From Nostoc piscinale CENA21 (GTDB lineage: Bacteria; Cyanobacteriota; Cyanobacteriia; Cyanobacteriales; Nostocaceae): a DNA stretch of 64,000 nucleotides. The stretch is from the NCBI RefSeq assembly GCF_001298445.1, contig NZ_CP012036.1:2731263-2795262 (forward strand), read 5' to 3'. Below, piece by piece: positions 27,298-35,513 of the stretch. Both the position numbers and the translations under genes were made by a program. The notes under the pieces were generated by a model that had not been told where the DNA came from, did no database searches, and saw only the letters and a list, made by a program, of their open reading frames with translations. How positions within the stretch are numbered: the first letter of the stretch is position 1; the number at the start of each line of letters is the position of its first letter.

Positions 27298-28098
27298 TTA
27301 AGTTGTAAAATTACTGGTGGTTTCCATTGATGGAGATTGCGAGTATCTCCAAGGTGCATTATTGCCGCATACTTGACAAGAGCGATCACGGTATGAACGA
27401 CGCTTGGCAAATTCCATCCGGTTTAAGTCTATTGTCAGCAATTGTGACAATAAAGGCTGACTGAACCCAGTAATCAGCTTGACTGCTTCTAACGCCGTCA
27501 AACAAGCCAATGTCCCAGAAACAGCACCTAGCACCGAGAAACCACGCCGATCCCAATCAGGCTTTTCGGGAAACAGACAAGATAAACAAGGAGTTACACC
27601 TGGAATAATCGTTGTCAGGTAAGCTTCCATCCCGTCCATTGCAGCTTCTACCATTGGTTTGCGCCAGCGCACGCAAGCTGCATTCAACAAATCGCGTTCT
27701 GTAAAATTATGGGCGCAGTCTAACGCCATATCTGCGGACTGTACCAAAGAATCTACATTCTCTGGGGTAATGTAATCATGAACCGCTTCAATTTCGATAT
27801 CAGGATTGATAGCTTGCAAGGTTTCTTTAGCCTTAAATACCCTTGGCTTACCTACCCAGTCATCCGTCATCAGAATCTGACGATTCATATCATCAAGGCG
27901 TAAATCGCCACCCCGGACTAGAATGAGCTTACCAACGCCTGCTACTGCTAAGTAAAGCGCGGCTGTACCACCTAATCCTCCCACACCAGTAACCAATACT
28001 GTCGCTGACTTCAGGCGCTTCTGAGCCGCTTCGCCAAAATTAGGGAGCATCATTTGGCGACTATAACGTTCTAACTCGGTAGGAGTTAGGTTAACCAC
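27298..28098 (-). CDS. hesA: HesA, E1-like/ThiF-family adenylating protein
   Basis: The 266-residue MoeB/ThiF-family protein has LERYSRQMMLPNFGE at the start, the nucleotide-binding VTGVGGLGGTAALYLAVAG, the catalytic-site DDMNRQIL, and zinc-binding Cys pairs in TPCLSCLFP and RSCQVCGN. Such enzymes adenylate the C-terminus of ubiquitin-like sulfur carriers. In heterocystous cyanobacteria hesA sits in the nif cluster and is expressed in heterocysts. A role in molybdopterin or Fe-S sulfur transfer is usually proposed, but the substrate is not established. It is 10 bases downstream of nifW, so the two are co-transcribed. Confidence 0.93.
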   Translation of the reverse strand: MVNLTPTELERYSRQMMLPNFGEAAQKRLKSATVLVTGVGGLGGTAALYLAVAGVGKLILVRGGDLRLDDMNRQILMTDDWVGKPRVFKAKETLQAINPDIEIEAVHDYITPENVDSLVQSADMALDCAHNFTERDLLNAACVRWRKPMVEAAMDGMEAYLTTIIPGVTPCLSCLFPEKPDWDRRGFSVLGAVSGTLACLTALEAVKLITGFSQPLLSQLLTIDLNRMEFAKRRSYRDRSCQVCGNNAPWRYSQSPSMETTSNFTT

Positions 28099-28108
28099 TA
28101 TTTACCTC

Positions 28109-28426
28109 CTAATCAGAAGAGAGTTCTGTCAGCGTAATTACATTTTTAGGCTTGTCTTTAAAGACTTTGAACACCTTTTGTTCTTGGGGTGTTGATTCGA
28201 GAAATACCTCGTAAGCCTTTTGCAAAGCCAAGCAATATTGATTTAGCTTTTCTTCAGCAGTTAAATCAGCAGATTGTTCGTCAATTTCTTGGATATATTG
28301 CGAGAACTTTTTCAATATATGCAGACGATTTACATTTACAATTTTTTGGTCGTAAGGTAATTCAAAGAATTGAAAATATTCTTCGGCATCATTTAATTTT
28401 TTGAATTCATCAATAGTTTTACTCAT
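28109..28426 (-). CDS. nifW: Nitrogenase-stabilising/protective protein NifW
   Basis: The 105-residue NifW begins IDEFKKLNDAEEYFQFFELP, with LHILKKFSQYI in the middle, both family hallmarks. NifW binds the MoFe protein and helps maturation or oxygen protection. Its start overlaps the stop of the upstream small gene by 4 bases (ATGA type), and hesA follows after 10 bases, so the set is translated from one message. Confidence 0.93.
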   Translation of the reverse strand: MSKTIDEFKKLNDAEEYFQFFELPYDQKIVNVNRLHILKKFSQYIQEIDEQSADLTAEEKLNQYCLALQKAYEVFLESTPQEQKVFKVFKDKPKNVITLTELSSD

Positions 28427-28620
28427 TTACCCTCCAATTCTGTTAGCTGCTGCTTTAACTCATCTAGTTGTCGATATATTTCATAAGTTGCCGCCGCAAC
28501 ATCCATAAGTTGTTTGTAATCTGTTGGCAATCCCTCTGCTAAATCATGCAGATCCATTTTCATTTGACCTGCTTTGCTGTTGAGGCGTTTAATTTGAGTT
28601 TTCAATTCCTCGATGGTCAT
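28423..28620 (-). CDS. DUF683 / CCE_0567-family small nif protein
   Basis: The 65-residue all-helical protein (MTIEELKTQIKRLNSKAGQM, then a second helix ending LDELKQQLTELEGK) forms a helical hairpin like the metal-binding CCE_0567 family found next to nifX and nifW in cyanobacterial nif clusters. Its exact job in cofactor assembly is not known. It overlaps nifW by 4 bases. A heptamer array begins right at its start codon (28617-28650). Confidence 0.88.
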   Translation of the reverse strand: MTIEELKTQIKRLNSKAGQMKMDLHDLAEGLPTDYKQLMDVAAATYEIYRQLDELKQQLTELEGK

Positions 28621-28650
28621 TGGTCATTTGTCCTTTGTCATTGGTCATTG
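28617..28650. repeat. Heptamer array at the start of the DUF683 gene
   Basis: About five 7-base units (CATTGGT, CATTTGT, CCTTTGT) lie directly upstream of, and reach into, the start codon at 28620, where a ribosome binding site would be expected. Confidence 0.7.
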
Positions 28651-28740
28651 ATAATTAAATGTAGGTTGGGTTGAGGAACGAAACCCAACATTATCAAGAC
28701 TTTGTTGGGTTACGCTCACGCTTCACCCAACCTACTACTT

Positions 28741-29218
28741 TTAAATTTTTCCTACTTCGGGGAAGCGATTAACTAAATCCAATCCTTTTTGGACAAAAGT
28801 TTCGCCTTCTTCTGCTAACTTTTCTAGAGATTCAAAGCCAAACCGATGAGCATCTCTTAAGGTTTTGACTGTTAGCAAAAGCCGACCAGAAAACACTAAT
28901 GCCCAGCCGAAACCCTCATGGTTGATGTTAACTACAACCTGAGATATCAGATTTGTTTCTTGTTCAATTCTGGCAGCGATCGCCCGAAAGAATACTAAAA
29001 TCCGGGCTTGTGTTGCTGCATCTACCTCGCCTTCAATGGGAATTTCGCGTTTCTTTTTTTTTAGGGACGACGAATGCTTTCAAGATTAATTCATCTGACC
29101 AATTACGGTAGAATCCATAACTATCTTGTCCCCGAATTTGAAGGATTAAAGCCTTAATGAAGGGAGAGTTTAAGGCTGCGAGACTAGTAGTTCCGTTAAC
29201 AGTATTATCTGCGTTCAT
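28741..29218 (-). pseudogene. NifX-associated DUF269 protein, interrupted by a frameshift
   Basis: This gene normally follows nifX and encodes a NafY/NifX-associated protein of about 158 residues. The N-terminal half (SLAALNSPFIKALILQIRGQ, then DSYGFYRNWSDELILKAFVV) is in frame from 29218 but stops at 29033. The rest (EIPIEGEVDAATQARILVFF to a close at VNRFPEVGKI) is in the next frame and ends with TAA at 28741-28743. The break is a run of nine A (plus-strand T 29054-29062); eight A would read VPKKKKREIPIEG. The total then equals 158 residues, the expected length. It overlaps the nifX stop by 4 bases. A true loss is unlikely in an otherwise complete nif cluster, so sequence error or slippage is favoured. 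Confidence 0.88.
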
Positions 29219-29628
29219 ACAGTTGCTTCGTTCTCAAGTTCATCTGTAAAACTTTTTGTTTTAGGTTGGAGAGCTTTCCGCAACCAAGGTGGAGGATTAC
29301 CTTTAAGAGTTTGGACTAGTTTAGTTAGCACTTCTTCAATTTTTTCTTCTTCGGTGCGTGCTTTAACTGGGGTAACACCTTTCTTGATTAACTTAGCAGC
29401 AGCAGTTCCACCAATTGCTGTCACATAAACAATTGCACAGTCAACCAGTGCGTCAAGTTTGGGTGTGATTTTATCTTCGTTACCATCTTCTTTTAGCTCA
29501 CCCTCAAAGTTGAGAGTTTCTAAAAATTGATATCCTTCGGCATTGATTTCGTAGACATCAATTTCTCTCGCCCAGCCAAAGTGAGCATTGATGTGTGTGT
29601 GGTCACTGGTTGTAAAGGCAATTTTCAT
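29215..29628 (-). CDS. nifX: FeMo-cofactor carrier NifX
   Basis: The 137-residue NifX has one NifX/NifB-C/VnfX domain: MKIAFTTSDHTHINAHFGWA with the conserved HFGWA, VDCAIVYVTAIGGTAAAKLI, and an extended C-terminal tail. NifX holds NifB cofactor and VK-cluster between NifB and NifEN. It is downstream of nifN, separated by about 270 bases that include a GATCCCCC hairpin element. Confidence 0.95.
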   Translation of the reverse strand: MKIAFTTSDHTHINAHFGWAREIDVYEINAEGYQFLETLNFEGELKEDGNEDKITPKLDALVDCAIVYVTAIGGTAAAKLIKKGVTPVKARTEEEKIEEVLTKLVQTLKGNPPPWLRKALQPKTKSFTDELENEATV

Positions 29629-29767
29629 TCTGTTCTCCTACTTTGTGGGGTTTGGGTATTAGGTATTAAGTTTTAGGACTTGGGTGTTAGTGATGAGTAA
29701 ACTGATTGAAGATTTACCAGTTACTAGGGCTTGTTTCAAACTATTCGTTTAGCCTCTTAACTTTTTA

Positions 29768-29845
29768 GATCCCCCTAAATCCCCCTTAAAAAGGGGGACT
29801 TTAAGAGTTTCTTAGCCCCCCTTTTTAAGGGGGGTTGGGGGGATC
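29768..29845. repeat. Interspersed GATCCCCC hairpin repeat, copy 4
   Basis: The core is GATCCCCCTAAATCCCCC at the left and GGTTGGGGGGATC at the right. As in copies 1 and 3, the flanks pair with each other by copy-specific sequence: GTTTCAAACTAT on the left matches the complement of ATAGAGTTTGAAAAC on the right. It lies between nifN and nifX. Confidence 0.85.
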
Positions 29846-29900
29846 ATAGAGTTTGAAAACGTTTCCTAATATCTAACCCCTAGCCTCTAGTCCCTAGCCC

Positions 29901-31220
29901 CTAAACATCATTGAAAAAGTGTTTAACGTGCTCTTCTTCAGCTTCTAAAAATAGGTTGCCGATGCCAAACAAAAGCTCCATCGTGCCGCGATAGCCAACT
30001 TTTGTAAACAGACCATTTCCTAAACGGTCGTAAATGGGCAAACCTAAACGATAAAGAGGAATCGACAGACGTTTTGCGATCGCCGCCACGTTAGAATTAC
30101 CAATCAGTAAGTCAGAACCTACTGCTAGTTCTTCAAAGTCTTCTAAATCACCGATGGTGACACTCTTGATTGGCAGTTTTTCAAGTAAAGGCGATCGCGT
30201 CGTGGTCACAGCCGCATGAATTTGTGTTCCCATTGATTGTAAGAAGCGCACTGTTCCCCAAAGTAAATCAGGTTCTAATGCTAGAGATACTCTTTTTGCA
30301 CCAAAATAAAAGTGCGTATCGAGCATCGCATCTTGCAATTGGCGACGTTGGCGGCGGTATTTTTCGGGTACTGGATTGCTGCTCAAAATCGATAATGCTT
30401 GCAGAAACTCATCTACTGGTTCCAAACCAGTCAGTTCACCAAACACTTCGTAGGGAATGTTAAACCGTTCATCTAGAATTTTGGCAGCACCTCGCATACT
30501 TTCACCCAAAGCGATGGTAAAAGCAGAACAACCTACTTGTCGTAGTTGTTTCACACTCGTACCGCTACCTGTCACCGGACTATAGTTATCTTCCAAATGA
30601 CCATCTAAAGATGCGCCGAGGTCAGGTACAAAGATAGGGTCTAATCCAAAAGCAGTGACAATCTCTTTGATTTCTTGTAAGTCGCCTGGAGTAAAAGCAG
30701 AACCAGCCAAAATTGTGACTTGTTCGCTTCTAATTCCACCAGCTTGAGGAATTTCTTTAACAATGCTTTCCACCGCAGTAGCAAAACCATCTTGTAATGC
30801 ACCTTTAAAATCTGGTGTCGGTGCAAAGATAACGGGGATGTGGTCTAATTCCCGATGGCGATCGCGGATATCCTTCAAGAAGCGTTCAATGTCATCGCCT
30901 CTGGTTTCTGTTAATCCAGTGGTACACAAACCAATAATTTCTGGCTTGGCCTTCTCAACTAGCGTCAGAAGTGCCTGTTCCACATTCTCTTCGCCGCCCA
31001 AAATCGTAGTTACTTCAGTCATGGCTGTAGTGGCTAGGGGAATAGCTTCCCGAAAATGCCGTACAAGCACAACCTTGGCGAAAGCGGTACACCCTTGAGA
31101 ACCGTGAAACAGAGGTATCATTCCCTTTAATCCCAAAAAGGCGAGGGATGCACCTAAAGCTTGGCTTTGTTTGAGGGGATTAACTGCAACTGATTTTTCG
31201 GGAACAGTAACGATCGCCAT
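29901..31220 (-). CDS. nifN: FeMo-cofactor scaffold NifN
   Basis: The 439-residue NifN pairs with NifE as the alpha2beta2 scaffold on which the NifB cofactor is turned into FeMo cofactor. The NifK-like fold is seen in NPLKQSQALGASLAFLGLKG, FHGSQGCTAFAKVVLVRHFR, and GLCTTGLTETRGDDIE. The gene is complete and follows nifE after a spacer filled with inverted heptamer arrays. Confidence 0.96.
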   Translation of the reverse strand: MAIVTVPEKSVAVNPLKQSQALGASLAFLGLKGMIPLFHGSQGCTAFAKVVLVRHFREAIPLATTAMTEVTTILGGEENVEQALLTLVEKAKPEIIGLCTTGLTETRGDDIERFLKDIRDRHRELDHIPVIFAPTPDFKGALQDGFATAVESIVKEIPQAGGIRSEQVTILAGSAFTPGDLQEIKEIVTAFGLDPIFVPDLGASLDGHLEDNYSPVTGSGTSVKQLRQVGCSAFTIALGESMRGAAKILDERFNIPYEVFGELTGLEPVDEFLQALSILSSNPVPEKYRRQRRQLQDAMLDTHFYFGAKRVSLALEPDLLWGTVRFLQSMGTQIHAAVTTTRSPLLEKLPIKSVTIGDLEDFEELAVGSDLLIGNSNVAAIAKRLSIPLYRLGLPIYDRLGNGLFTKVGYRGTMELLFGIGNLFLEAEEEHVKHFFNDV

Positions 31221-31246
31221 CTAAAATACCTCTTCTATTGACCTTG

Positions 31247-31372
31247 ACCCTTCGGGGGGGTGTAGGGGTGTGGGGTATAGGGTGTAGGGGAGGAAATAAT
31301 GATTACTTCGTTTTTAATTCTTGCCCTTACACCCTTACCACCCTTACCACCCTTACCCCCCTACACCCCTAT
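31247..31372. repeat. Inverted heptamer arrays between nifE and nifN
   Basis: G-rich units (GGTGTAG, GGGTGTG, GGTATAG) at 31247-31290 face C-rich units (CCTTACA, CCCTTAC, CCCTACA) at 31323-31372. The two can fold into a long stem. The last nifE codons (ATA GGG GTG TAG) and its stop are themselves part of the array. Confidence 0.75.
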
Positions 31373-32791
31373 TTCTTCAGAGAACATCTCATCTGCTGAC
31401 ATAAAATTATTTAAAGTCCCGGCTTCTTCATCCCAAGGCGCAGGCTTACGAATTTGATCCCAGATAGGACTGTAGAGGGCTTCGTATAACTCTCGTGCCA
31501 TCTCTAACATTCCCACATACCCAGCATACGGATGATGGCGTTCTTGGTTGATGTCGAGGAAAGGAATCCGCGCTTTTAGGGCTGTGTATTGGTTACGACC
31601 ACCCGCAATCAACATATCAGCGTTTGTGTCTTTGACCAATCGCAACAACTCCTGAGCATTGCCTTTTTCTAGCATCATCCCTTCTGTACCGAGCAAGCGT
31701 TTGATTTTTGCCTTATCTTCCTCCGTACTCTTGCGGGTGCTAGTAGCCACAACTTCTATCCCCAAATCCTTAGCGGCAGAAATAATAGACCAACTCTTCA
31801 CACCGCCAGTATATAGAACTACACGCTTACCCTTGAGTCGAGCGCGATAGGGAGCCAAGGCGATATCCAAAGCCGCCGTTTCCTCTGCAATTAGCTTTTC
31901 CGTGCGCTCTTGTAAATCGCGATCGCCCAACTTAGCAGCCACATTCCGCAAGCAACGATTTATATCATCAATGCCATAAAAAGACTCTTCAATGTAGGGA
32001 ATCCCATATCGCTCCTCCATCTTCCTCGCCATATTCAGCAACGCCCGCGAACAAATCATCACGTTCAACTTCGCACGGTGAGCGTAACAAATTTCTTGAT
32101 AACGAGCATCACCCGTGATTTTGGATAGTACGCGGATGCCTAATTTTTCAAATAAAGGCAGGACTCCCCACATTTCCCCGGCGATATTGTATTCGCCAAT
32201 CAAGTTTATATCATAAGGCGTTGTGAACTCCGGTTCTGCTGTCCCGACAACATAATCTAATAAAGCTTCACCGCCAAAACGGTTGCCCAAATTCTTACTA
32301 CCAATAAATCCCGGCGCAATCACCGGGACAACCGGAGTCCCAATTTTTTCAGCCGCCGCCTTGCAAACAGCATTGATATCATCGCCAATCAAAGCCGTCA
32401 CACAAGTAGCGTAAACAAACACAGCCGTTGGATTATAACGCTGATGAATTTCTAAAATTGCCTTGTAAAGCTTCTTTTCACCACCGAAAATCACATCATT
32501 TTCAGACATATCGGTAGTAAAACCCGTCTTATAAAGCACAGGCCCAGAAGAGAGACTACCACGACTACCCCAAGAATTACCAGCACAGGCGATCGGGCCG
32601 TGAACCAAATGCGCCGCATCAGTAATCGGGACTAGAGCAATCATCGCCCCATCAAAAGCACAGCCACCTTGAGCCGCCCCAGGTTGCGCTTGTTGCGTAC
32701 AAGACTTATTCTTCTTCTCGCCCTTCTTCTGCTGATTATGTTCGCATCCCGACTCATTCAGCAGTTCATTAACCTTCTTTTGGGTATTCAT
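31361..32791 (-). CDS. nifE: FeMo-cofactor scaffold NifE
   Basis: The 476-residue NifE is homologous to NifD. Cluster-region cysteines are in GGCAFDGAM, GPIACAGNSW, and VYATCVTALIGDD. The C-terminal half ends with INQERHHPYAGYVGMLEMA. The N-terminus has a Cys/Lys/Gln-rich extension (CEHNQQKKGEKKNKSCTQQ). nifE and nifN are separate, unlike fused forms in some unicellular strains. Confidence 0.97.
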   Translation of the reverse strand: MNTQKKVNELLNESGCEHNQQKKGEKKNKSCTQQAQPGAAQGGCAFDGAMIALVPITDAAHLVHGPIACAGNSWGSRGSLSSGPVLYKTGFTTDMSENDVIFGGEKKLYKAILEIHQRYNPTAVFVYATCVTALIGDDINAVCKAAAEKIGTPVVPVIAPGFIGSKNLGNRFGGEALLDYVVGTAEPEFTTPYDINLIGEYNIAGEMWGVLPLFEKLGIRVLSKITGDARYQEICYAHRAKLNVMICSRALLNMARKMEERYGIPYIEESFYGIDDINRCLRNVAAKLGDRDLQERTEKLIAEETAALDIALAPYRARLKGKRVVLYTGGVKSWSIISAAKDLGIEVVATSTRKSTEEDKAKIKRLLGTEGMMLEKGNAQELLRLVKDTNADMLIAGGRNQYTALKARIPFLDINQERHHPYAGYVGMLEMARELYEALYSPIWDQIRKPAPWDEEAGTLNNFMSADEMFSEEIGV

Positions 32792-33314
32792 TTCTCTTCC
32801 TCTGTGTTCTCCGCGCCTCTGTGGTTCGATAAAAATTCAGTATTCTTTGATTAGGACTGAACTAAGAACTCTCTCAAACTCTCATTCCTTAGTGTCCTTT
32901 GCGTCCTTTGCGGTTCGTTAAATCCTACTTTAGAAAAAACAGTTAACAATAATCACCCATCAATTCACTAGACCTCTTTGCGACGGCAGTCGCTTCAAGT
33001 CGGGGAACCCGCCCAACGCGCTGCCTCGCCTTTGCGCGAAACAAAAAAACACTTATGCCAGAAGTCTACCGATTACTGTTAACTGTCACAAAAACTTCCT
33101 GCAAAAATCTTTTCCATACCCGACACACAATTCCCCATGTGCATCAGTAATTCATTTCTATAACATCGACTTTTACAAGAAACTTAAAAGTATCGTTCAC
33201 TACGAAAGATAAAAAAATGTTTACCTGATTTTGGGGTGAGACATTTATATAACTACACAAATATATATTTAGAAATAGCCCCAAACCCCTATCTTCAGGC
33301 GAGATTGAAGATAA
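32792..33314. other. Region upstream of nifE with dispersed repeats
   Basis: No gene was found in 523 bases. Near 32803-32830 and 32888-32915 lie CTCCGCGCCTCTGTGG and CCTTTGCGTCCTTTGCGG repeats. At about 32985-33045 there is a GC-rich palindromic unit with a GGGGAACCCGCC centre. The rest is AT-rich. A separate nifE promoter would lie here, but I cannot place it. Confidence 0.4.
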
Positions 33315-33632
33315 TTAGCAAATATACCTTGTCACATCCTCACCACATTCATCAGCGAGGTAAGACAAAGCCCGAAAACGTAAGCCAACAAACTCATCAT
33401 AGAGAGGATTCAGCTTACATAAAGCCGGAATATGGTAAGTCCGACCAAATAAACTAATATTTCGCTCAAAAGGACAACAGCAAGGAATAACCTGGCAGAT
33501 TAGATGAGCGAAGCGATTATGTTTAACTTGAATTCCGTCCACCAGACGACGCAGAGGATTAAGTAGAGGAGACTTTTTATAGTTAGGTGGATGGAAATGA
33601 ACGTGAGAGTGAGTGTGATTGATGCTGTCCAT
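33315..33632 (-). CDS. Mo-dependent nitrogenase-associated protein (Mo-nitro_C domain)
   Basis: The 105-residue protein lies between nifK and nifE. A His-rich start (NHTHSHVHFHPP) could bind metal. The body has ICQVIPCCCPFERNISLFGR then HIPALCKLNPLYDEFVGLRF and RALSYLADECGED, the signature of the small cyanobacterial Mo-dependent nitrogenase C-terminal domain family. It has five or more cysteines. The function is unknown. An equivalent small gene sits at this place in Anabaena. It is separated from nifK by a large hairpin (33666-33740). Confidence 0.85.
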   Translation of the reverse strand: MDSINHTHSHVHFHPPNYKKSPLLNPLRRLVDGIQVKHNRFAHLICQVIPCCCPFERNISLFGRTYHIPALCKLNPLYDEFVGLRFRALSYLADECGEDVTRYIC

Positions 33633-33665
33633 GATAGAGAAAACGAATCAAGGGATAGGTAGGTT

Positions 33666-33740
33666 AAAAAGTAAAAGGTAAAAAGTCAAAAGGCAAAAGA
33701 GTAAGTTTTTTACCTTTGCCTTTTACCTTTTGACTTACTT
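33666..33740. repeat. Long inverted heptamer hairpin downstream of nifK
   Basis: AAGTAAAAGGTAAAAAGTCA and AAAGGCAAAAGAGTAAG on one side face TTTTTACCTTTGCC and TTTTACCTTTTGACTTACTT on the other, built of 7-base units of the AAAAGGT type. It begins 34 bases after the nifK stop and can fold into a stem of about 30 bp. It probably ends or stabilises the nifHDK message. Confidence 0.75.
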
Positions 33741-33773
33741 AGCTGTTTTTAACAAACAAGCTTGTAGCAATTT

Positions 33774-35312
33774 CTAGCGAATCAAGTCGAAGGAGATATC
33801 GGTCTTACCAGTGATGTTGGTGTTGCGATCCATTTCATCCAACAGAGTATTAACAACCCAGTTGAGGATGTTTAGACCACCTTGGTAGCCGAGGGTAGCA
33901 TAGCGGTGTAAGTGGTGGCGATCGAACAGAGGATAACCAATCCGTACCATTGGGATCTTGGTATCGCGCCACAGGTACTTACCGTAGGAGTTACCGATGA
34001 AGAAGTCTACAGGCTCGGTGAAGAGCAAGCTGCGTAAGTGCCACAAGTCTTTTTGAATCCAAACAGTAGCTTCTTTACCGAAGGGGCTAGCAGCGAGAAT
34101 AGCTTCCATTTCTTTCTTGAAAGCTTCGTCGCCATTGTTGCAGAGGATGTGTACAGGCTCTGCACCCATTTCTAACAAGAAGCTGGTGATGGAGATGATC
34201 AAATCAGGATCGCCGTAGATAGCGAACTTCTTACCATGAATCCAAGCGTAGGAGTCAGTGATAGCATCAACTAAACGACCGCGTTCGATTTCCAACTCTT
34301 CAGGAATCGCTTTACCAGTCAATTCAGCGATCGCAGTCAAGAACTCGTCAGTACCTTTAACACCGAAGGGACGCAGAACTTGTGTTTCTTGCTTCCACTG
34401 GGTTTTAATGTATTCGCGGGTTTTGGGAGTGGTGTAAGCTTGGAGAGCTACTGTTGCCTTAGCATTGATAGAATCAGCAGCATCTTCCAGCTTTGTACCA
34501 CCTGGGTACATATCGAATTCACCAGTGTTGGGTGAATCGAAATAATCGCTGCTGTCAGACAGAATGGTGTAGTCAACACCCATAGCACCCAACATCCGCT
34601 TAACTTCGCGGTTGTTGCCTACATAGGTATCAAAACCAGGAATGATGTTGATTTTGCCATTGCTGGTAGCTGTCTTCTTACCTTCTGTCAGGTTCAACAG
34701 AATTCCCTTCATCATGTTGTCGTAACCAGTGATGTGGGAACCTACGAAGCTGGGGGTGTGAGCAAAAGGTACTGGGAAATCTTGAGGAATAGAACCAGCA
34801 TTCTTAGAGTTAGTGATGAACGCACCCAAGTCATCACCGATAACTTCAGCCATACAGGTGGTGCAAACAGCAATCATCTTAGGCTTGTACAGTTGGTATG
34901 AAACTTGCATACCTTCAATCATGTTGTTCAAGCCACCGAATACTGCTGCGTCTTCTGTCATAGAAGAAGACACTGCGGAGCAAGGCTCTTTATAGTGACG
35001 GCTGAGGTGTGTACGGAAGTAAGCCACACAACCTTGAGAACCTTGAACGAAGGGAAGAGTACCTTCAAAACCCAAAGCAGCGAACATTGCGCCTACGGGT
35101 TGGCAACCTTTAGCGGGGTTAACGGTTAAAGCTTCACGAGCGAAGTTCTTTTCCCGGTAGTCCCAAGATTTTGTCCATTCAGACACTCTTTCAACTTCTT
35201 CAGGAGAGTGTGCGCCTTCAAAGTTCTTTCTCTTGTTTTCAAATAGCTCGGTGTATTCTGGCTGTTTGAATAGATCAACGTGGTCTACAATTCTGTCAGG
35301 ATTCTGTGGCAT
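33774..35312 (-). CDS. nifK: Nitrogenase MoFe protein beta chain NifK
   Basis: The 512-residue NifK has the P-cluster cysteines in NPAKGCQPVGA, QGSQGCVAYFR, and CTTCMAEVIGDD. It forms the alpha2beta2 MoFe protein with NifD, which reduces N2. It is complete and ends near a strong hairpin. The spacer to nifD is 200 bases with an inverted repeat. Confidence 0.98.
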   Translation of the reverse strand: MPQNPDRIVDHVDLFKQPEYTELFENKRKNFEGAHSPEEVERVSEWTKSWDYREKNFAREALTVNPAKGCQPVGAMFAALGFEGTLPFVQGSQGCVAYFRTHLSRHYKEPCSAVSSSMTEDAAVFGGLNNMIEGMQVSYQLYKPKMIAVCTTCMAEVIGDDLGAFITNSKNAGSIPQDFPVPFAHTPSFVGSHITGYDNMMKGILLNLTEGKKTATSNGKINIIPGFDTYVGNNREVKRMLGAMGVDYTILSDSSDYFDSPNTGEFDMYPGGTKLEDAADSINAKATVALQAYTTPKTREYIKTQWKQETQVLRPFGVKGTDEFLTAIAELTGKAIPEELEIERGRLVDAITDSYAWIHGKKFAIYGDPDLIISITSFLLEMGAEPVHILCNNGDEAFKKEMEAILAASPFGKEATVWIQKDLWHLRSLLFTEPVDFFIGNSYGKYLWRDTKIPMVRIGYPLFDRHHLHRYATLGYQGGLNILNWVVNTLLDEMDRNTNITGKTDISFDLIR

Positions 35313-35364
35313 TTGTCTGTCTCTCTACGCTTGCTGGTTGGTGTAGTAATTGAAGTGTTGGGAG

Positions 35365-35494
35365 AGCCTGGGGACTTCGCTCCTCCCCTTTGGGAGTCAC
35401 GAGTGATGAATCATGAATAATGAATAAAAGTCTTTATCCAGCATTCAGCATTCACCATTCTTCCCTCGGTTCCTGGGGCGACAAACCCCAGGCT
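35365..35494. repeat. Inverted repeats in the nifD-nifK spacer
   Basis: AGCCTGGGG (35365-35373) pairs with CCCCAGGCT (35486-35494). Inside lie facing heptamer-like arrays (GAATAATGAATAAA against TTTATCCAGCATTC). The whole spacer can fold as one branched hairpin. Confidence 0.6.
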
Positions 35495-35513
35495 ATCCGT
35501 TTATTCTTGGGAA

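Noticed and set aside
33236..33457. Plus-strand frame opposite the Mo-nitro_C gene
   Set aside because: Antisense to a recognisable protein family; no protein-like features.
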